Origin: Clostridium vincentii
GTDB lineage: Bacteria; Bacillota; Clostridia; Clostridiales; Clostridiaceae
Direction of reading: 5' to 3'
NCBI RefSeq assembly: GCF_002995745.1
Contig: NZ_PVXQ01000031.1
Location: 1 to 42,090 of the forward strand
DNA length: 42,090 nt
The translations under genes and the position numbers were made by a program. The notes below the pieces were generated by a model. That model had not been told where the DNA came from. It did not search any database and saw nothing but the letters and a program-made list of their open reading frames with translations. Below are positions 35,055 through 42,090 of this stretch, in pieces. The first letter of the stretch is position 1; each line of letters begins with the position of its first letter.

Positions 35055-35161
35055 CTATTCAAATCTTAAAGCGTCTATAGGATTTAATTTAGATGCCTTT
35101 ATATTATAGCGGGATAAATCCCAAATATTACTCCTATTAAAAAATAAGAATATGAAAGCAT
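35055..35161 (-). pseudogene. Broken C-terminal end of an FtsX/MacB-type ABC transporter permease gene
   Basis: Read on the minus strand, one frame gives FLIGVIFGIYPA and stops at 35099; the next frame continues KASKLNPIDALRFE to a stop at 35055-35057. Together they rebuild the standard permease end GIYPARKASKLNPIDALRFE, broken by a small indel near 35100-35107. Nothing else of the gene is seen before the flavodoxin start. The gap 34928-35289 otherwise holds hcp upstream sequence (a GTATACGTAT near-palindrome at 34980-34989) and the flavodoxin leader. Confidence 0.72.
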
Positions 35162-35289
35162 TGCCCCTATAATAATTATATTTTTATAAAGTGTCAATTT
35201 AATGTCAAGTTTGTTATAATTATATTTATTTGGAATTAAAGACATAGAAATATCACTATAGATATATATTAAGAAAGAAGGTATTATAA

Positions 35290-35772
35290 ATGAAAACATT
35301 AGTAATTTATTATTCTTTAGAAGGAAATACAAAACTAATAGCTGAAACTATAGCGAAAGAAACAAATGCTGATATATTAGAACTTAAAACTAAGAAAGAA
35401 TATCCAACAGGAAGATTTAAGAAATATCTTTGGGGTGGAAAAAGCGTACTACTGAATCAAAAGCCAGATCTATTAGAAATAGATCTAGATCCAAACGAGT
35501 ATGATCGCATATTTATAGGAACTCCTATATGGGTTGGTACTTATGCTCCACCATTTAATACCTTTATAGAAAATTGTAATATAGAAAACAAAAAAATATG
35601 TTTATTCGCTTGTCATGGTGGCGGAGGAGCAAAAAAATTCTATACTAATTTTAAAAACAAATTACCAAATAATGAGTATATAGGAGAGATAGATTTTCTA
35701 GAACCTGTTAAAAAGAATACTGAGGAAAGTCTGATCCAAGTTAGAGTATGGATTAATAACCTTAAATCGTAA
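35290..35772 (+). CDS. Flavodoxin-family protein
   Basis: A 160-residue FMN-binding electron carrier or NAD(P)H-quinone-type reductase. The phosphate loop YSLEGNTK is at residues 8-15; IFIGTPIWVGTYAPP gives the second FMN loop and ACHGGGGAKKF the third. AAGAAGG precedes ATG 35290. It is longer than electron-carrier flavodoxins by a few residues and matches the COG0716 clostridial type. It is divergent from hcp and has its own terminator, so a direct electron-donor role for Hcp is speculative. Confidence 0.9.
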   Translation: MKTLVIYYSLEGNTKLIAETIAKETNADILELKTKKEYPTGRFKKYLWGGKSVLLNQKPDLLEIDLDPNEYDRIFIGTPIWVGTYAPPFNTFIENCNIENKKICLFACHGGGGAKKFYTNFKNKLPNNEYIGEIDFLEPVKKNTEESLIQVRVWINNLKS

Positions 35773-35800
35773 TTAATTTTAATATAATTTCAAAAAAAAT

Positions 35801-35844
35801 AGCAGTATTATAACATTTAAAATAAATGCCTTTATAATACTGCT
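35801..35844. terminator. Bidirectional intrinsic terminator
   Basis: AGCAGTATTATAA (35801-35813) pairs perfectly with TTATAATACTGCT (35832-35844), between convergent genes. Confidence 0.88.
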
Positions 35845-35848
35845 TAAA

Positions 35849-36121
35849 TTATTTATTTAGTACTTCTTTGCCATGTTTCGTTAAGACCAATTTTTCATAA
35901 TATATTAATGATACATTATTTTTATATACACTTACTTCTTCGCCCTCTACCATTGCCCAACCTCTCCCTCTTATATAGCCTTTCGATATAAGCCGTCTTA
36001 GGTAATATGCTATTTCATTAACTGCATATTCTTTTTCTATATCACAATTATATTCAATATCTTTTTTCCCATTTATTTTTTTAATAACATATTTTAAAAC
36101 ATAAAGTTCTTTTTCTTTCAT
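35849..36121 (-). CDS. Small winged-helix-like hypothetical protein
   Basis: A 90-residue basic protein. The pattern of a three-helix start (ELYVLKYVIKKI, AVNEIAYYLRRLISKGYIRG) and the end LVLTKHGKEVLNK resembles winged-helix proteins with the common LTxxGxxxL C-terminus, but no family is assigned. AAAGGTG supports ATG 36121; the ATG at 36139 is part of the leader. A TATAAT on the minus strand upstream could be its -10. It may be a small DNA-binding regulator. Confidence 0.65.
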   Translation of the reverse strand: MKEKELYVLKYVIKKINGKKDIEYNCDIEKEYAVNEIAYYLRRLISKGYIRGRGWAMVEGEEVSVYKNNVSLIYYEKLVLTKHGKEVLNK

Positions 36122-36235
36122 GATATTCACACCTTTCATATACTATTATTATACACATTTTAGCGAATTTCTTCTATTAATTACAAAAAACTATAGAAAT
36201 AGATTGTCTTGAAATTTTAAGTATATAAGCTATTC

Positions 36236-36916
36236 CTATTTTTTTAGGTAGTTTAAGAACCTATTATTTGTAGCAGCTATTTCTTTTTCTACTTCATTGC
36301 TATAATAAATATTTTTAATCAATTTATTATTGCACCCCCAAATATTTAATTCAACAACTTGGTAATTATCAAGATCTGCAATATGCTTGTCATAACTAGC
36401 TGCTCTAGTTACCAAAAGAGAAACTGCTTTGTAAAATTCATTATCTTTATTTTTCTCAATAGCTAATTGAACACCTTTTTCAGAAATTTTATTAAAAAGC
36501 AGAAAATCTGCAGGAACCATTGATTTAGGCACTTTGCCAGTATCTACATAAAAGTATGTACAGTTTTCTAACAAATAATTTAGACATGAAAACATTAAAA
36601 TTCTATCCTTCATATCATTAAATCTATCCTTTTTCCCTTTGCTATCCCTTAACGCATCAATAGTTATGGTGTAATTCTTGATATCATTTATAAAAGTTTT
36701 TTTATTTATACTCTTTGAATCTATATGTTGGATTCCTAATAGGTGATGTATACGAGACTTGTCCATATTTAATCGTACAATCCACCCATTATTAAGTTTG
36801 TATTCATATATTTTCCCATGAAAATTTTCCTCAAAAAATTCTATATATAACAACAATGAAATATCCGATATTTTTGGCATTTCATTTTGAGTCAACAATT
36901 GTATTTTTGTCAACAT
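36236..36916 (-). CDS. PBECR4-like (phage-type nuclease fold) protein
   Basis: A 226-residue soluble protein. The segment from about 25 to 65 (NFHGKIYEYKLNNGWIVRL ... SRIHHLLGIQHI) recalls the PBECR4 domain, a predicted Barnase/EndoU/ColicinE5/RelE-like nuclease found in phage and mobile polyvalent proteins. His57-His58 in the HHLLG motif could be catalytic. No other toxin, immunity or phage gene is adjacent. GGGGG precedes ATG 36916. A structured leader RNA with a terminator ends 18 bases before this start, so expression may depend on read-through. The family call is from motif memory. Confidence 0.5.
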   Translation of the reverse strand: MLTKIQLLTQNEMPKISDISLLLYIEFFEENFHGKIYEYKLNNGWIVRLNMDKSRIHHLLGIQHIDSKSINKKTFINDIKNYTITIDALRDSKGKKDRFNDMKDRILMFSCLNYLLENCTYFYVDTGKVPKSMVPADFLLFNKISEKGVQLAIEKNKDNEFYKAVSLLVTRAASYDKHIADLDNYQVVELNIWGCNNKLIKNIYYSNEVEKEIAATNNRFLNYLKK

Positions 36917-36934
36917 ATAAAATCCCCCTTTTAC

Positions 36935-36964
36935 AAAAAAAAACGTCTTATTAAATAAGACGTT
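36935..36964 (-). terminator. Intrinsic terminator of the leader RNA
   Basis: On the minus strand AACGTCTTAT (36964-36955) pairs with ATAAGACGTT (36951-36942), followed by nine T. It lies directly before the ribosome binding site of the PBECR4-like gene. Confidence 0.9.
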
Positions 36965-37115
36965 CTTCTTTAGATGACGAACTGCTATGAACCCACAGCT
37001 AGGGTTTCTATGGTATTATTATTGTCCCCCAATAGGGAAAGAAGGTCATCTCTGCTCCCATTACTTTATAGCCTATCAGCTAAAGGCATTTCTCCATTAA
37101 ATGTATTGTTCTATT
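36935..37115 (-). ncRNA. Structured leader RNA of unknown class (riboswitch/attenuator or sRNA candidate)
   Basis: From a promoter at 37150-37122 an RNA of about 180 nt would run to the terminator. Minus-strand stems: AGATGAC/GTCATCT (37051-37045/36978-36972) closes a multi-helix loop that holds AACCC/GGGTT (37006-37002/36994-36990) and a TCCC/GGGA hairpin (37038-37025). CTTCTTT (37044-37038) can instead pair with AAAGAAG (36971-36965), next to the terminator; this alternative conflicts with or knots the closing stem, as in a switch. No T-box, SAM, TPP, FMN, lysine, glycine, guanidine or c-di-GMP consensus was recognised. No ORF of note is inside. Confidence 0.6.
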
Positions 37116-37121
37116 AATATA

Positions 37122-37150
37122 ATTATACACTATTAATATATTAGATGCAA
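37122..37150 (-). promoter_or_regulatory. Promoter of the leader RNA
   Basis: On the minus strand: TTGCAT (37150-37145), 17-bp spacer, TATAAT (37127-37122). Confidence 0.6.
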
Positions 37151-37192
37151 TCTATTATGAATTACAATATTTAATATACGACTTTTATTAAT

Positions 37193-37663
37193 TTATAATG
37201 CTTTTACGTACCATACATCGCAAGCATAATGTTCAGTTACAATTAAAGGTTTTCCCAATTGAATAAATCCATGCTTTTTATAGAATTTATTAGCTGCAAC
37301 CATATTACTAAAGGTTTCGAGATAGCATTTTTCATAATGTTCTTTTGCAAAGTCTAAAGAAGTTTTCATTAGTTCACTTGCAATTCCAGTACCTCTTATC
37401 TCTTTTAGAGAATACATTTTCTGCAATTCGCATGTGTTTTGTATACCATTTAGTGATCCAATCCCACAACCAGCAACTATTTTATTATTTTCTTCAACAA
37501 CCCAATATTTAGATTTTTCATTTTGATATACTTGATAAAAACGTCCTAAATCAGGGTCAGACCATGCACAACCAGGCTTATCTCCTCCGAATTCTATTAA
37601 ACAAGTTCTAATAAGCGACTCTACTTCTTTATTATCTTTCTCTTGTATTTCTCTTATTAACAT
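37193..37663 (-). CDS. GNAT-family N-acetyltransferase
   Basis: A 156-residue single-domain acetyltransferase. The acetyl-CoA loop is EIRGTGIASELM, motif B is YLETFSNMVAANKFYKKHGF, and the N-terminal IREIQEKDNKEVESLIR is the usual first strand-helix. GGGGTGAT supports ATG 37663; the longer frame to 37759 runs into the upstream HD-GYP gene. The substrate is unknown. It may be co-transcribed with the HD-GYP gene, since no terminator is seen in the 88 bases between them. Confidence 0.88.
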   Translation of the reverse strand: MLIREIQEKDNKEVESLIRTCLIEFGGDKPGCAWSDPDLGRFYQVYQNEKSKYWVVEENNKIVAGCGIGSLNGIQNTCELQKMYSLKEIRGTGIASELMKTSLDFAKEHYEKCYLETFSNMVAANKFYKKHGFIQLGKPLIVTEHYACDVWYVKAL

Positions 37664-37751
37664 AAATATCACCCCATTATCCACCTGCTTAAATCTATCC
37701 AATATCATATCCAAGTGAGTGACTTCACTACCGTTTAATAGGTATAATTCA

Positions 37752-39479
37752 TTAATCACTTAAATTATTTTGTATTATTTTAATTTCATCAAGATTTGCC
37801 AGAAATATATCTACTATTTTAGGATCAAATTGTTTGCCACGCTGTTTCTTAATATATTCTACTATTTTAGTAAACTCCCATTTTTTCTTGTAAACACGGT
37901 CAGTTGCTAATGCGTCAAAGACATCAGTTAAAGAAACAATTCTACTATAAATCCCAATTTTGTCACCGCTTATCCCCCTTGGATAACCAGTACCATCATA
38001 TCTTTCATGATGCTCTAGAGCAATTATTGAGGCAATTTTCAAAACCTTTTTATTAGAATTTGATAAAATCTCATTTCCTATAACAGCATGAGTTTTCATG
38101 ATTTCAAATTCTTCTACAGTAAGCTTACCTGGCTTTAATAATATATTATCAGGAATTGATATCTTCCCAACATCATGTAAAGTAGAAGCGATTCTTACAA
38201 TATCGGCTTCTTTTTCAGGAATACCATATTTCAGTGCAATAAGTTTAGAATACTGAGCAACTCGTTTAATATGATTACCAGTTTCTTGTGAACGAGCTTC
38301 TGTAACAGCTCCTAACTTATATACTATTTCATTTTGAGTATCAATATTATCCTTAATAAGAAGTCTTATACTTGAAATCATATCATTAAATCCTGTAGAA
38401 ATTTCAGCGATCTCGTCACTATTATTATCTGAAAGTTCTATATCAAGTTTTCCCATTTGGACTTCATTCATATGCTTCTTTAATCTACTTAGTGGTCTTG
38501 ATATACTAAATGAAATTATAAAAGAGAGAGGTATTGCAAATATTAAACATACTAATCCAATAAATATTATACTCAACATCAAACTTTTTGATTCTTCCTG
38601 AAGATATGTATATGGAATAGTACTTACTATAAACCAATCACAGTTAGTAATACGATTATAGGCTACCAATCGTTTTTCACCCAGGATATCCATTGAAAAA
38701 CTATGTTGTTTTAATTCATTGTTCTCTATAACTTTCTGTATTAGCGTTTTTTCTAAATATTCTTTATTTATTGGTGCTTTAGATTCATCATTACTGGATA
38801 CTATTTTACCTTTTGAATCCATAATTAGAACATCTGCATCTTCTCCAATTTCCAACTGCTTACAAATATCCGAAATATATGAATCTTTAAATGTTAGTAT
38901 TAAGGTTCCAATTTCTTCACCAGTAATATGGTTTTTTATAATACTATCAATTGCAACTTGAAAATTTCCATTCAAATCCTTGACTATTGTGTAATTATAT
39001 TTGTAATTGTCATCTTTAGTTTCATTATAAATTTCAATAAGTTGATTTGGGTCATAATTATTTTGACCAGTTCCCATTATTACATTACTATTAATAATAA
39101 TATTTAAACTAGTTATATCCGAAGAGGCATTAAATGCTGAAAGCCTCATTTTTTCTACAAACTTTAAAGTAATATCGTCTTCTATTTTATACTTTTCAGT
39201 ATTAGTTAATTTCGTATAATCAATTAAATTCTTTTGTATCTCATCAGTCATAGCTAGCTCTTCACATAAACTTTCTTTAAAAGTCAATTCAGTTTGCAAG
39301 TTTCTGCTAACGTCATCCATTACTTGAACTGAATAAGTGTTAATTTTAGTCTGAATAGCATCACTTGATTTTTTGTAACTTATTAAGCTGGTAGCTGCTA
39401 ACGGGACAATGGATAGCAATAAAAATGATACTATAAGTCTTGTCTGAATTCTAATGCTTCTTATTTTTATCTTCACCAC
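37752..39479 (-). CDS. Membrane HD-GYP cyclic-di-GMP phosphodiesterase with extracellular dCache-like sensor
   Basis: A 575-residue signalling protein. The order is: membrane segment (about 14-33), extracytoplasmic dCache-like region to about 300, second membrane segment (about 303-328), HAMP (to about 380), HD-GYP domain. The catalytic HD is His435-Asp436 (TLHDVGKISIPD), followed by HHERYDGTGYP at 490-500 with the GYP triad intact, so c-di-GMP hydrolysis is expected. The start is one of two adjacent GTG codons (39479 or 39476); no ATG is near, and GAGAG is the only purine-rich site. It starts 16 bases after the sugar-binding lipoprotein gene. Confidence 0.92.
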   Translation of the reverse strand: MVKIKIRSIRIQTRLIVSFLLLSIVPLAATSLISYKKSSDAIQTKINTYSVQVMDDVSRNLQTELTFKESLCEELAMTDEIQKNLIDYTKLTNTEKYKIEDDITLKFVEKMRLSAFNASSDITSLNIIINSNVIMGTGQNNYDPNQLIEIYNETKDDNYKYNYTIVKDLNGNFQVAIDSIIKNHITGEEIGTLILTFKDSYISDICKQLEIGEDADVLIMDSKGKIVSSNDESKAPINKEYLEKTLIQKVIENNELKQHSFSMDILGEKRLVAYNRITNCDWFIVSTIPYTYLQEESKSLMLSIIFIGLVCLIFAIPLSFIISFSISRPLSRLKKHMNEVQMGKLDIELSDNNSDEIAEISTGFNDMISSIRLLIKDNIDTQNEIVYKLGAVTEARSQETGNHIKRVAQYSKLIALKYGIPEKEADIVRIASTLHDVGKISIPDNILLKPGKLTVEEFEIMKTHAVIGNEILSNSNKKVLKIASIIALEHHERYDGTGYPRGISGDKIGIYSRIVSLTDVFDALATDRVYKKKWEFTKIVEYIKKQRGKQFDPKIVDIFLANLDEIKIIQNNLSD

Positions 39480-39495
39480 AATCTCTCTCTTTCCT

Positions 39496-40491
39496 TTAAT
39501 CGTATAATAAAGTCTTCATATCTTCGTCATCCATATTAGTTTTGTCATACCATTTGTACCCAGTGTCTATTGTACTTGTTAATTCTTCTCCCTTTGAAGC
39601 CTTGTAAGCAGCCTCAACAGCTTTGTAACCTATGTTAAACGGATCCTGACTAATTGCACCAAGCATTGTTCCATTCCTTACAGATTCCTTTTGTAGCTTA
39701 CCAGCATCAAATCCAACAAGTACAATCTTTCCTACTTTATCTTTTTCGATTACACCATTAATTAGACCATATGCTGAGCCTTCATTTGTTGCAAAGATTC
39801 CCTTTATATTTGGGTACTTATCAATAATCGTCCTAGTAATGTTTTGTGAAATATCATGGTCACCGCCGCTATATTCAACAGCTACAACCTTTATATTAGG
39901 ATATTTTTCTTTCATTTGATTTACAAAACCATCACGACGTTCTGTCCCTGTAGTACTTACAGAATCATGACATATAACTGCAATTTCCCCTTCTTGCCCT
40001 ATAGCAGCAGCCAATTTATCGGCTGCTGCACTTGAAGCAACCTCATTGTCCGTAGCTACCATAGTAATCGGGATATCGCTATCTACCCCTGAGTCAAATC
40101 CAATAATAGGTATATTAGCAGCTTTAGCCTTCTCAAGTTGAGGAATAACTGCGTCACTATTACAGGCTGCCAACACAAGCGCTGAAGGCTCCTTACTTAA
40201 AGCCGATTCAATCATTTCAATTTGCTTATTAATAGCAGCATCACCTTCTGGACCTTCAAAGGTTATTCTAACATTGTAGTCCTTAGCTGCTTTATTGGCT
40301 CCCATCTTAACCGATTGCCAATATTGATGCTGCCACCCCTTTGAAATAATCGGAATATAAATTTCTTCTTCATCCTTACTTTCTAAAGACTCATTAACTT
40401 TTGTGCTACTATTCGAATTTCCACAACTAACTAAAAATAATGCAATAAATATTGGACAACAAATACTACAAAACACTTTTATATTTTTCAT
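39496..40491 (-). CDS. Sugar-binding lipoprotein (RbsB-like, type I periplasmic fold)
   Basis: A 331-residue substrate-binding lipoprotein. The lipobox is LVSC with Cys23. A peripla_BP_4-like domain starts at about 44 (IPIISKGWQHQYWQSVKMGANKAA) with the typical hinge motifs IIGFDSGVD, MVATDN, IFATNEGSA and LVGFDAGK. Ribose, galactose or autoinducer-like sugars are the usual ligands. AGGGG precedes ATG 40491. No ABC ATPase or permease gene is adjacent; the next gene is the HD-GYP receptor, so this protein may present its ligand to that sensor in the way LuxP does for LuxQ (inference). Confidence 0.9.
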   Translation of the reverse strand: MKNIKVFCSICCPIFIALFLVSCGNSNSSTKVNESLESKDEEEIYIPIISKGWQHQYWQSVKMGANKAAKDYNVRITFEGPEGDAAINKQIEMIESALSKEPSALVLAACNSDAVIPQLEKAKAANIPIIGFDSGVDSDIPITMVATDNEVASSAAADKLAAAIGQEGEIAVICHDSVSTTGTERRDGFVNQMKEKYPNIKVVAVEYSGGDHDISQNITRTIIDKYPNIKGIFATNEGSAYGLINGVIEKDKVGKIVLVGFDAGKLQKESVRNGTMLGAISQDPFNIGYKAVEAAYKASKGEELTSTIDTGYKWYDKTNMDDEDMKTLLYD

Positions 40492-40602
40492 TACTATCTT
40501 CCCCTATGATGTATTTTTTCGGTAGTTAATTCACAACTTACTTATTAAATCTATATAAATTTTTTCTTAATATAATTATCACTCTTAACCTATTATTACA
40601 CT

Positions 40603-40631
40603 ATTATACAATAAAATTACCATAATATTCA
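40603..40631 (-). promoter_or_regulatory. Promoter of the sugar-binding lipoprotein/HD-GYP operon
   Basis: On the minus strand TGAATA (40631-40626), 17-bp spacer, TATAAT (40608-40603), about 110 bases before the start. The -35 is weak. The gap 40492-40797 also holds two terminators and nothing else recognised. Confidence 0.45.
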
Positions 40632-40694
40632 GCTTATACATGAAAAAAATTTAATTACTTTTGCTATATTTTGAAATCCAACTAAATTAAACAT

Positions 40695-40730
40695 AAATAA
40701 TTGCACCAGCATAACCCAGTGCAATTATTT
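40695..40730 (-). terminator. Second intrinsic terminator after the small basic protein gene
   Basis: AAATAATTGCAC (40695-40706) pairs perfectly with GTGCAATTATTT (40719-40730); T-rich on the minus strand. Confidence 0.75.
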
Positions 40731-40752
40731 ATCTTCCTTTTTTATATAGCAA

Positions 40753-40784
40753 AAGAGAGCTATAATATTAAATTAAGCTCTCTT
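40753..40784 (-). terminator. First intrinsic terminator after the small basic protein gene
   Basis: AAGAGAGCT (40753-40761) pairs with AGCTCTCTT (40776-40784); on the minus strand TTTTGC follows, 13 bases after the stop of the small gene. Confidence 0.8.
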
Positions 40785-40797
40785 ACAAAAAAACGCC

Positions 40798-40941
40798 CTA
40801 TTTATTTCTTCCTTTTCTTCCACTCGGATCAACACTTTCTTTAACTGGTTTTAACGGTAACCCTTTTTTTCTTTGTTGTGTTTGTGGTGCTTGTACTGTA
40901 GGCTTTTTTGGTGGTGTATTAGGTCTATTAATTCCTGCCAT
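40798..40941 (-). CDS. Small basic Pro/Gln-rich protein, 47 aa
   Basis: A short gene with all marks of a real one: promoter at 41067-41039, AAGGGGGGTG just before ATG 40941, intact frame to TAG, two terminators. The product starts MAGINRPNTPPKKPTVQ and ends DPSGRKGRNK; it is Lys/Arg-, Pro- and Gln-rich with no hydrophobic segment, so it is probably disordered and could bind nucleic acid or a protein partner. No family was recognised. The 5' leader of about 90 bases is long for such a gene. Confidence 0.72.
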   Translation of the reverse strand: MAGINRPNTPPKKPTVQAPQTQQRKKGLPLKPVKESVDPSGRKGRNK

Positions 40942-41038
40942 AAATTTCACCCCCCTTCCAAAATAATATAATGAACATGGTCAAATAAATATCTATTCCT
41001 AAATTTTTAGTAAAGGTATATAAATTAATACATTCTAT

Positions 41039-41067
41039 ATTATACTTATTTATAATATTATTTGCAA
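41039..41067 (-). promoter_or_regulatory. Promoter of the small basic protein gene
   Basis: On the minus strand TTGCAA (41067-41062), exact 17-bp spacer, TATAAT (41044-41039), just after the SseB-like gene stop. Confidence 0.65.
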
Positions 41068-41072
41068 AATTA

Positions 41073-41840
41073 TTATTTTTTATAAAAAGGAGTGGAATCT
41101 TTTGTTGCATTTTTAGTAAAGGTGTCGCCCATGGAAATTAAATCAATATATTCATCCTTACCTAAATACAACTTAGTAACAGCAGCTACCTGTGAAAATA
41201 ATTCATCCTTTCCGCCTATAAAATCAATAATAAGTAGTAAGTTTGGCTTTTCTTCACCCTCTCTACTATATAAAAACAAATGTGCACTATCTACGTTATT
41301 ATGCTCTTTAAAAAAAGTTATTAAAGCGTCCACCATCTCCTGAGGATACTTCGCAGGCTGTCCAAGAAAAATTTTAGTATTCTTTTTCACAACTACTTCT
41401 GATACTTCTAATACTTCTGATTTTATTTTAGAAAAGTATTCCATTAATTCAGGGGTAATAAGAAAGTTTTGTCCATAGGCATTTATAACAAAACCTTTTA
41501 TATTTAAATTATCTTTTAACACCATAGCTTTTAAGTCGTCGTAGGGAACAATCAAAGTTTGTTCTTTCTGTTTAGACCACTTGCCTAGCTCTTCCCAATC
41601 TGTAAATGCAAGAAAAAAGGCTTCATCTACACTATTAGTTATGGTTTTAAAACTCATAGTCGAGTCTTCCTTAATCACTCCATTTTCTATTTCACCTTTA
41701 AATATTATAGGCGCCAAAAAATTAGCTTTAGTAAGTTTTTCAATAAAAGCAAATTCATTCTCTACAGTTTTTTCATTTAAGCAAGTATTCATGCTATTGA
41801 CTAATTCTACATTTGTTAGAGGTTTGTTTACATCTATCAT
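41073..41840 (-). CDS. SseB-like protein
   Basis: A 255-residue cytosolic protein with an N-terminal SseB domain (ENEFAFIEKLTKANFLAPIIF to FLITPELMEYF, including the FFLAFTDWEELGKW signature) and a C-terminal SseB-type domain (KIFLGQPAKYPQEMVDALITFFKEH, then LLLIIDF and LFSQVAAVTKLYL). AAGGA supports ATG 41840; the ATG at 41849 is too close to it. SseB proteins are named from enhanced serine sensitivity in E. coli; the Gram-positive role is not established. Positions 41841-42090 hold only its promoter and AT-rich sequence. Confidence 0.85.
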   Translation of the reverse strand: MIDVNKPLTNVELVNSMNTCLNEKTVENEFAFIEKLTKANFLAPIIFKGEIENGVIKEDSTMSFKTITNSVDEAFFLAFTDWEELGKWSKQKEQTLIVPYDDLKAMVLKDNLNIKGFVINAYGQNFLITPELMEYFSKIKSEVLEVSEVVVKKNTKIFLGQPAKYPQEMVDALITFFKEHNNVDSAHLFLYSREGEEKPNLLLIIDFIGGKDELFSQVAAVTKLYLGKDEYIDLISMGDTFTKNATKDSTPFYKK

Positions 41841-41919
41841 AAGACACATCCTTCTATTTTATTAATAGTTATACTAATCAGCAAATCCATGCTAAATTTA
41901 TTTATTATTTATATATCCT

Positions 41920-41948
41920 ATTATATCAAATTACGCTATTAGAGTAAA
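41920..41948 (-). promoter_or_regulatory. Promoter of the SseB-like gene
   Basis: On the minus strand TTTACT (41948-41943), 17-bp spacer, TATAAT (41925-41920), about 80 bases before the start. Confidence 0.55.
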
Positions 41949-42090
41949 ATTTCTATGAAATAGTGATTGAGTCAAGTAAAAGTGGGCAACTATTTTATTA
42001 TCCATTATTTTACAGTATATATTTATAACTTCCCTTAAGCATTTTTACTCTTAATTGTAACTAATATCTCCAAATCCTTTTAATCCACAT

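Noticed and set aside
35099..35332. 77-codon open frame on the minus strand
   Set aside because: It overlaps the flavodoxin start and its only recognisable part is the permease remnant, so it is treated as a pseudogene fragment, not a gene.
36991..37015. Plus-strand CTAGGGTTTC as a guanidine-I (ykkC) riboswitch core
   Set aside because: The other conserved ykkC blocks are absent and the terminator works on the opposite strand.
40928..41110. 60-codon open frame on the minus strand
   Set aside because: It overlaps the SseB-like gene end and the promoter and leader of the small basic protein gene, and has no ribosome binding site.

Overview
The window is AT-rich chromosomal DNA of a low-GC Firmicute. 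Gene order and content (miaB, mutS, mutL, miaA, hfq in a row; an IspH-S1 fusion behind cmk; LexA with GAAC-N4-GTTY boxes; Hcp; GshF; AGGAGG-type ribosome binding sites; TTGACA/TATAAT promoters) point to Clostridium sensu stricto or a close relative. Species cannot be named from this sequence alone.

Layout. 1-124: 3' tail of a group II intron cut by the window edge. 271-5516: rnz, an unknown gene, a glutathione peroxidase behind a consensus promoter that carries a PerR-like dyad, a minimal DEAD-box helicase (minus), a pyruvate-kinase-like protein without its C domain, and a secreted CAP protein. 5634-9495: HI0933-type flavoprotein, cmk, ispH-S1. 9572-10444: GNAT protein. 10628-15237: miaB overlapping a SWIM/SNF2 helicase gene. 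15532-15876 (minus): MIF-type tautomerase. 16093-23124: mutS, mutL, miaA, hfq and a PLP enzyme of the aluminium-resistance/methionine gamma-lyase-like family; hfq has a promoter of its own inside the end of miaA.

23163-31854: a membrane protein of DUF3267 type whose C-terminus is a seven-copy 18-bp tandem repeat, then lexA with two LexA boxes, divergent from a small Cys-rich protein gene. Two tandem lipoprotein genes follow, each with a nearly identical 5' leader able to form a 19-20 bp hairpin over its ribosome binding site. Then come a tyrosine recombinase with an extra N-terminal HTH region and a MATE-gshF-arsR operon (minus strand) with a palindrome in its promoter that could be the ArsR operator.

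31912-34927 (minus): hemerythrin, an unknown His/Cys-rich protein and Hcp, a likely nitrosative/oxidative stress group; the hemerythrin pair has a CRP/FNR-type dyad centred near -41.5. 35055-35161 is the broken end of an ABC permease gene. 35290-37663: flavodoxin, a small winged-helix-like protein, a PBECR4-like protein preceded by a structured leader RNA with terminator, and a GNAT protein. 37752-40491: a sugar-binding lipoprotein gene next to a Cache-HAMP-HD-GYP c-di-GMP phosphodiesterase gene, with no ABC transporter nearby. 40798-41840: a 47-residue basic protein and an SseB-like protein.

The core genes serve RNA processing and modification, mismatch repair and isoprenoid synthesis. The accessory part is dominated by stress defence (peroxide, NO, thiols, SOS, metals) and signalling. 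The most promising undescribed elements are the duplicated RBS-covering hairpins (25128-25187, 25492-25551) and the leader RNA at 36935-37115.
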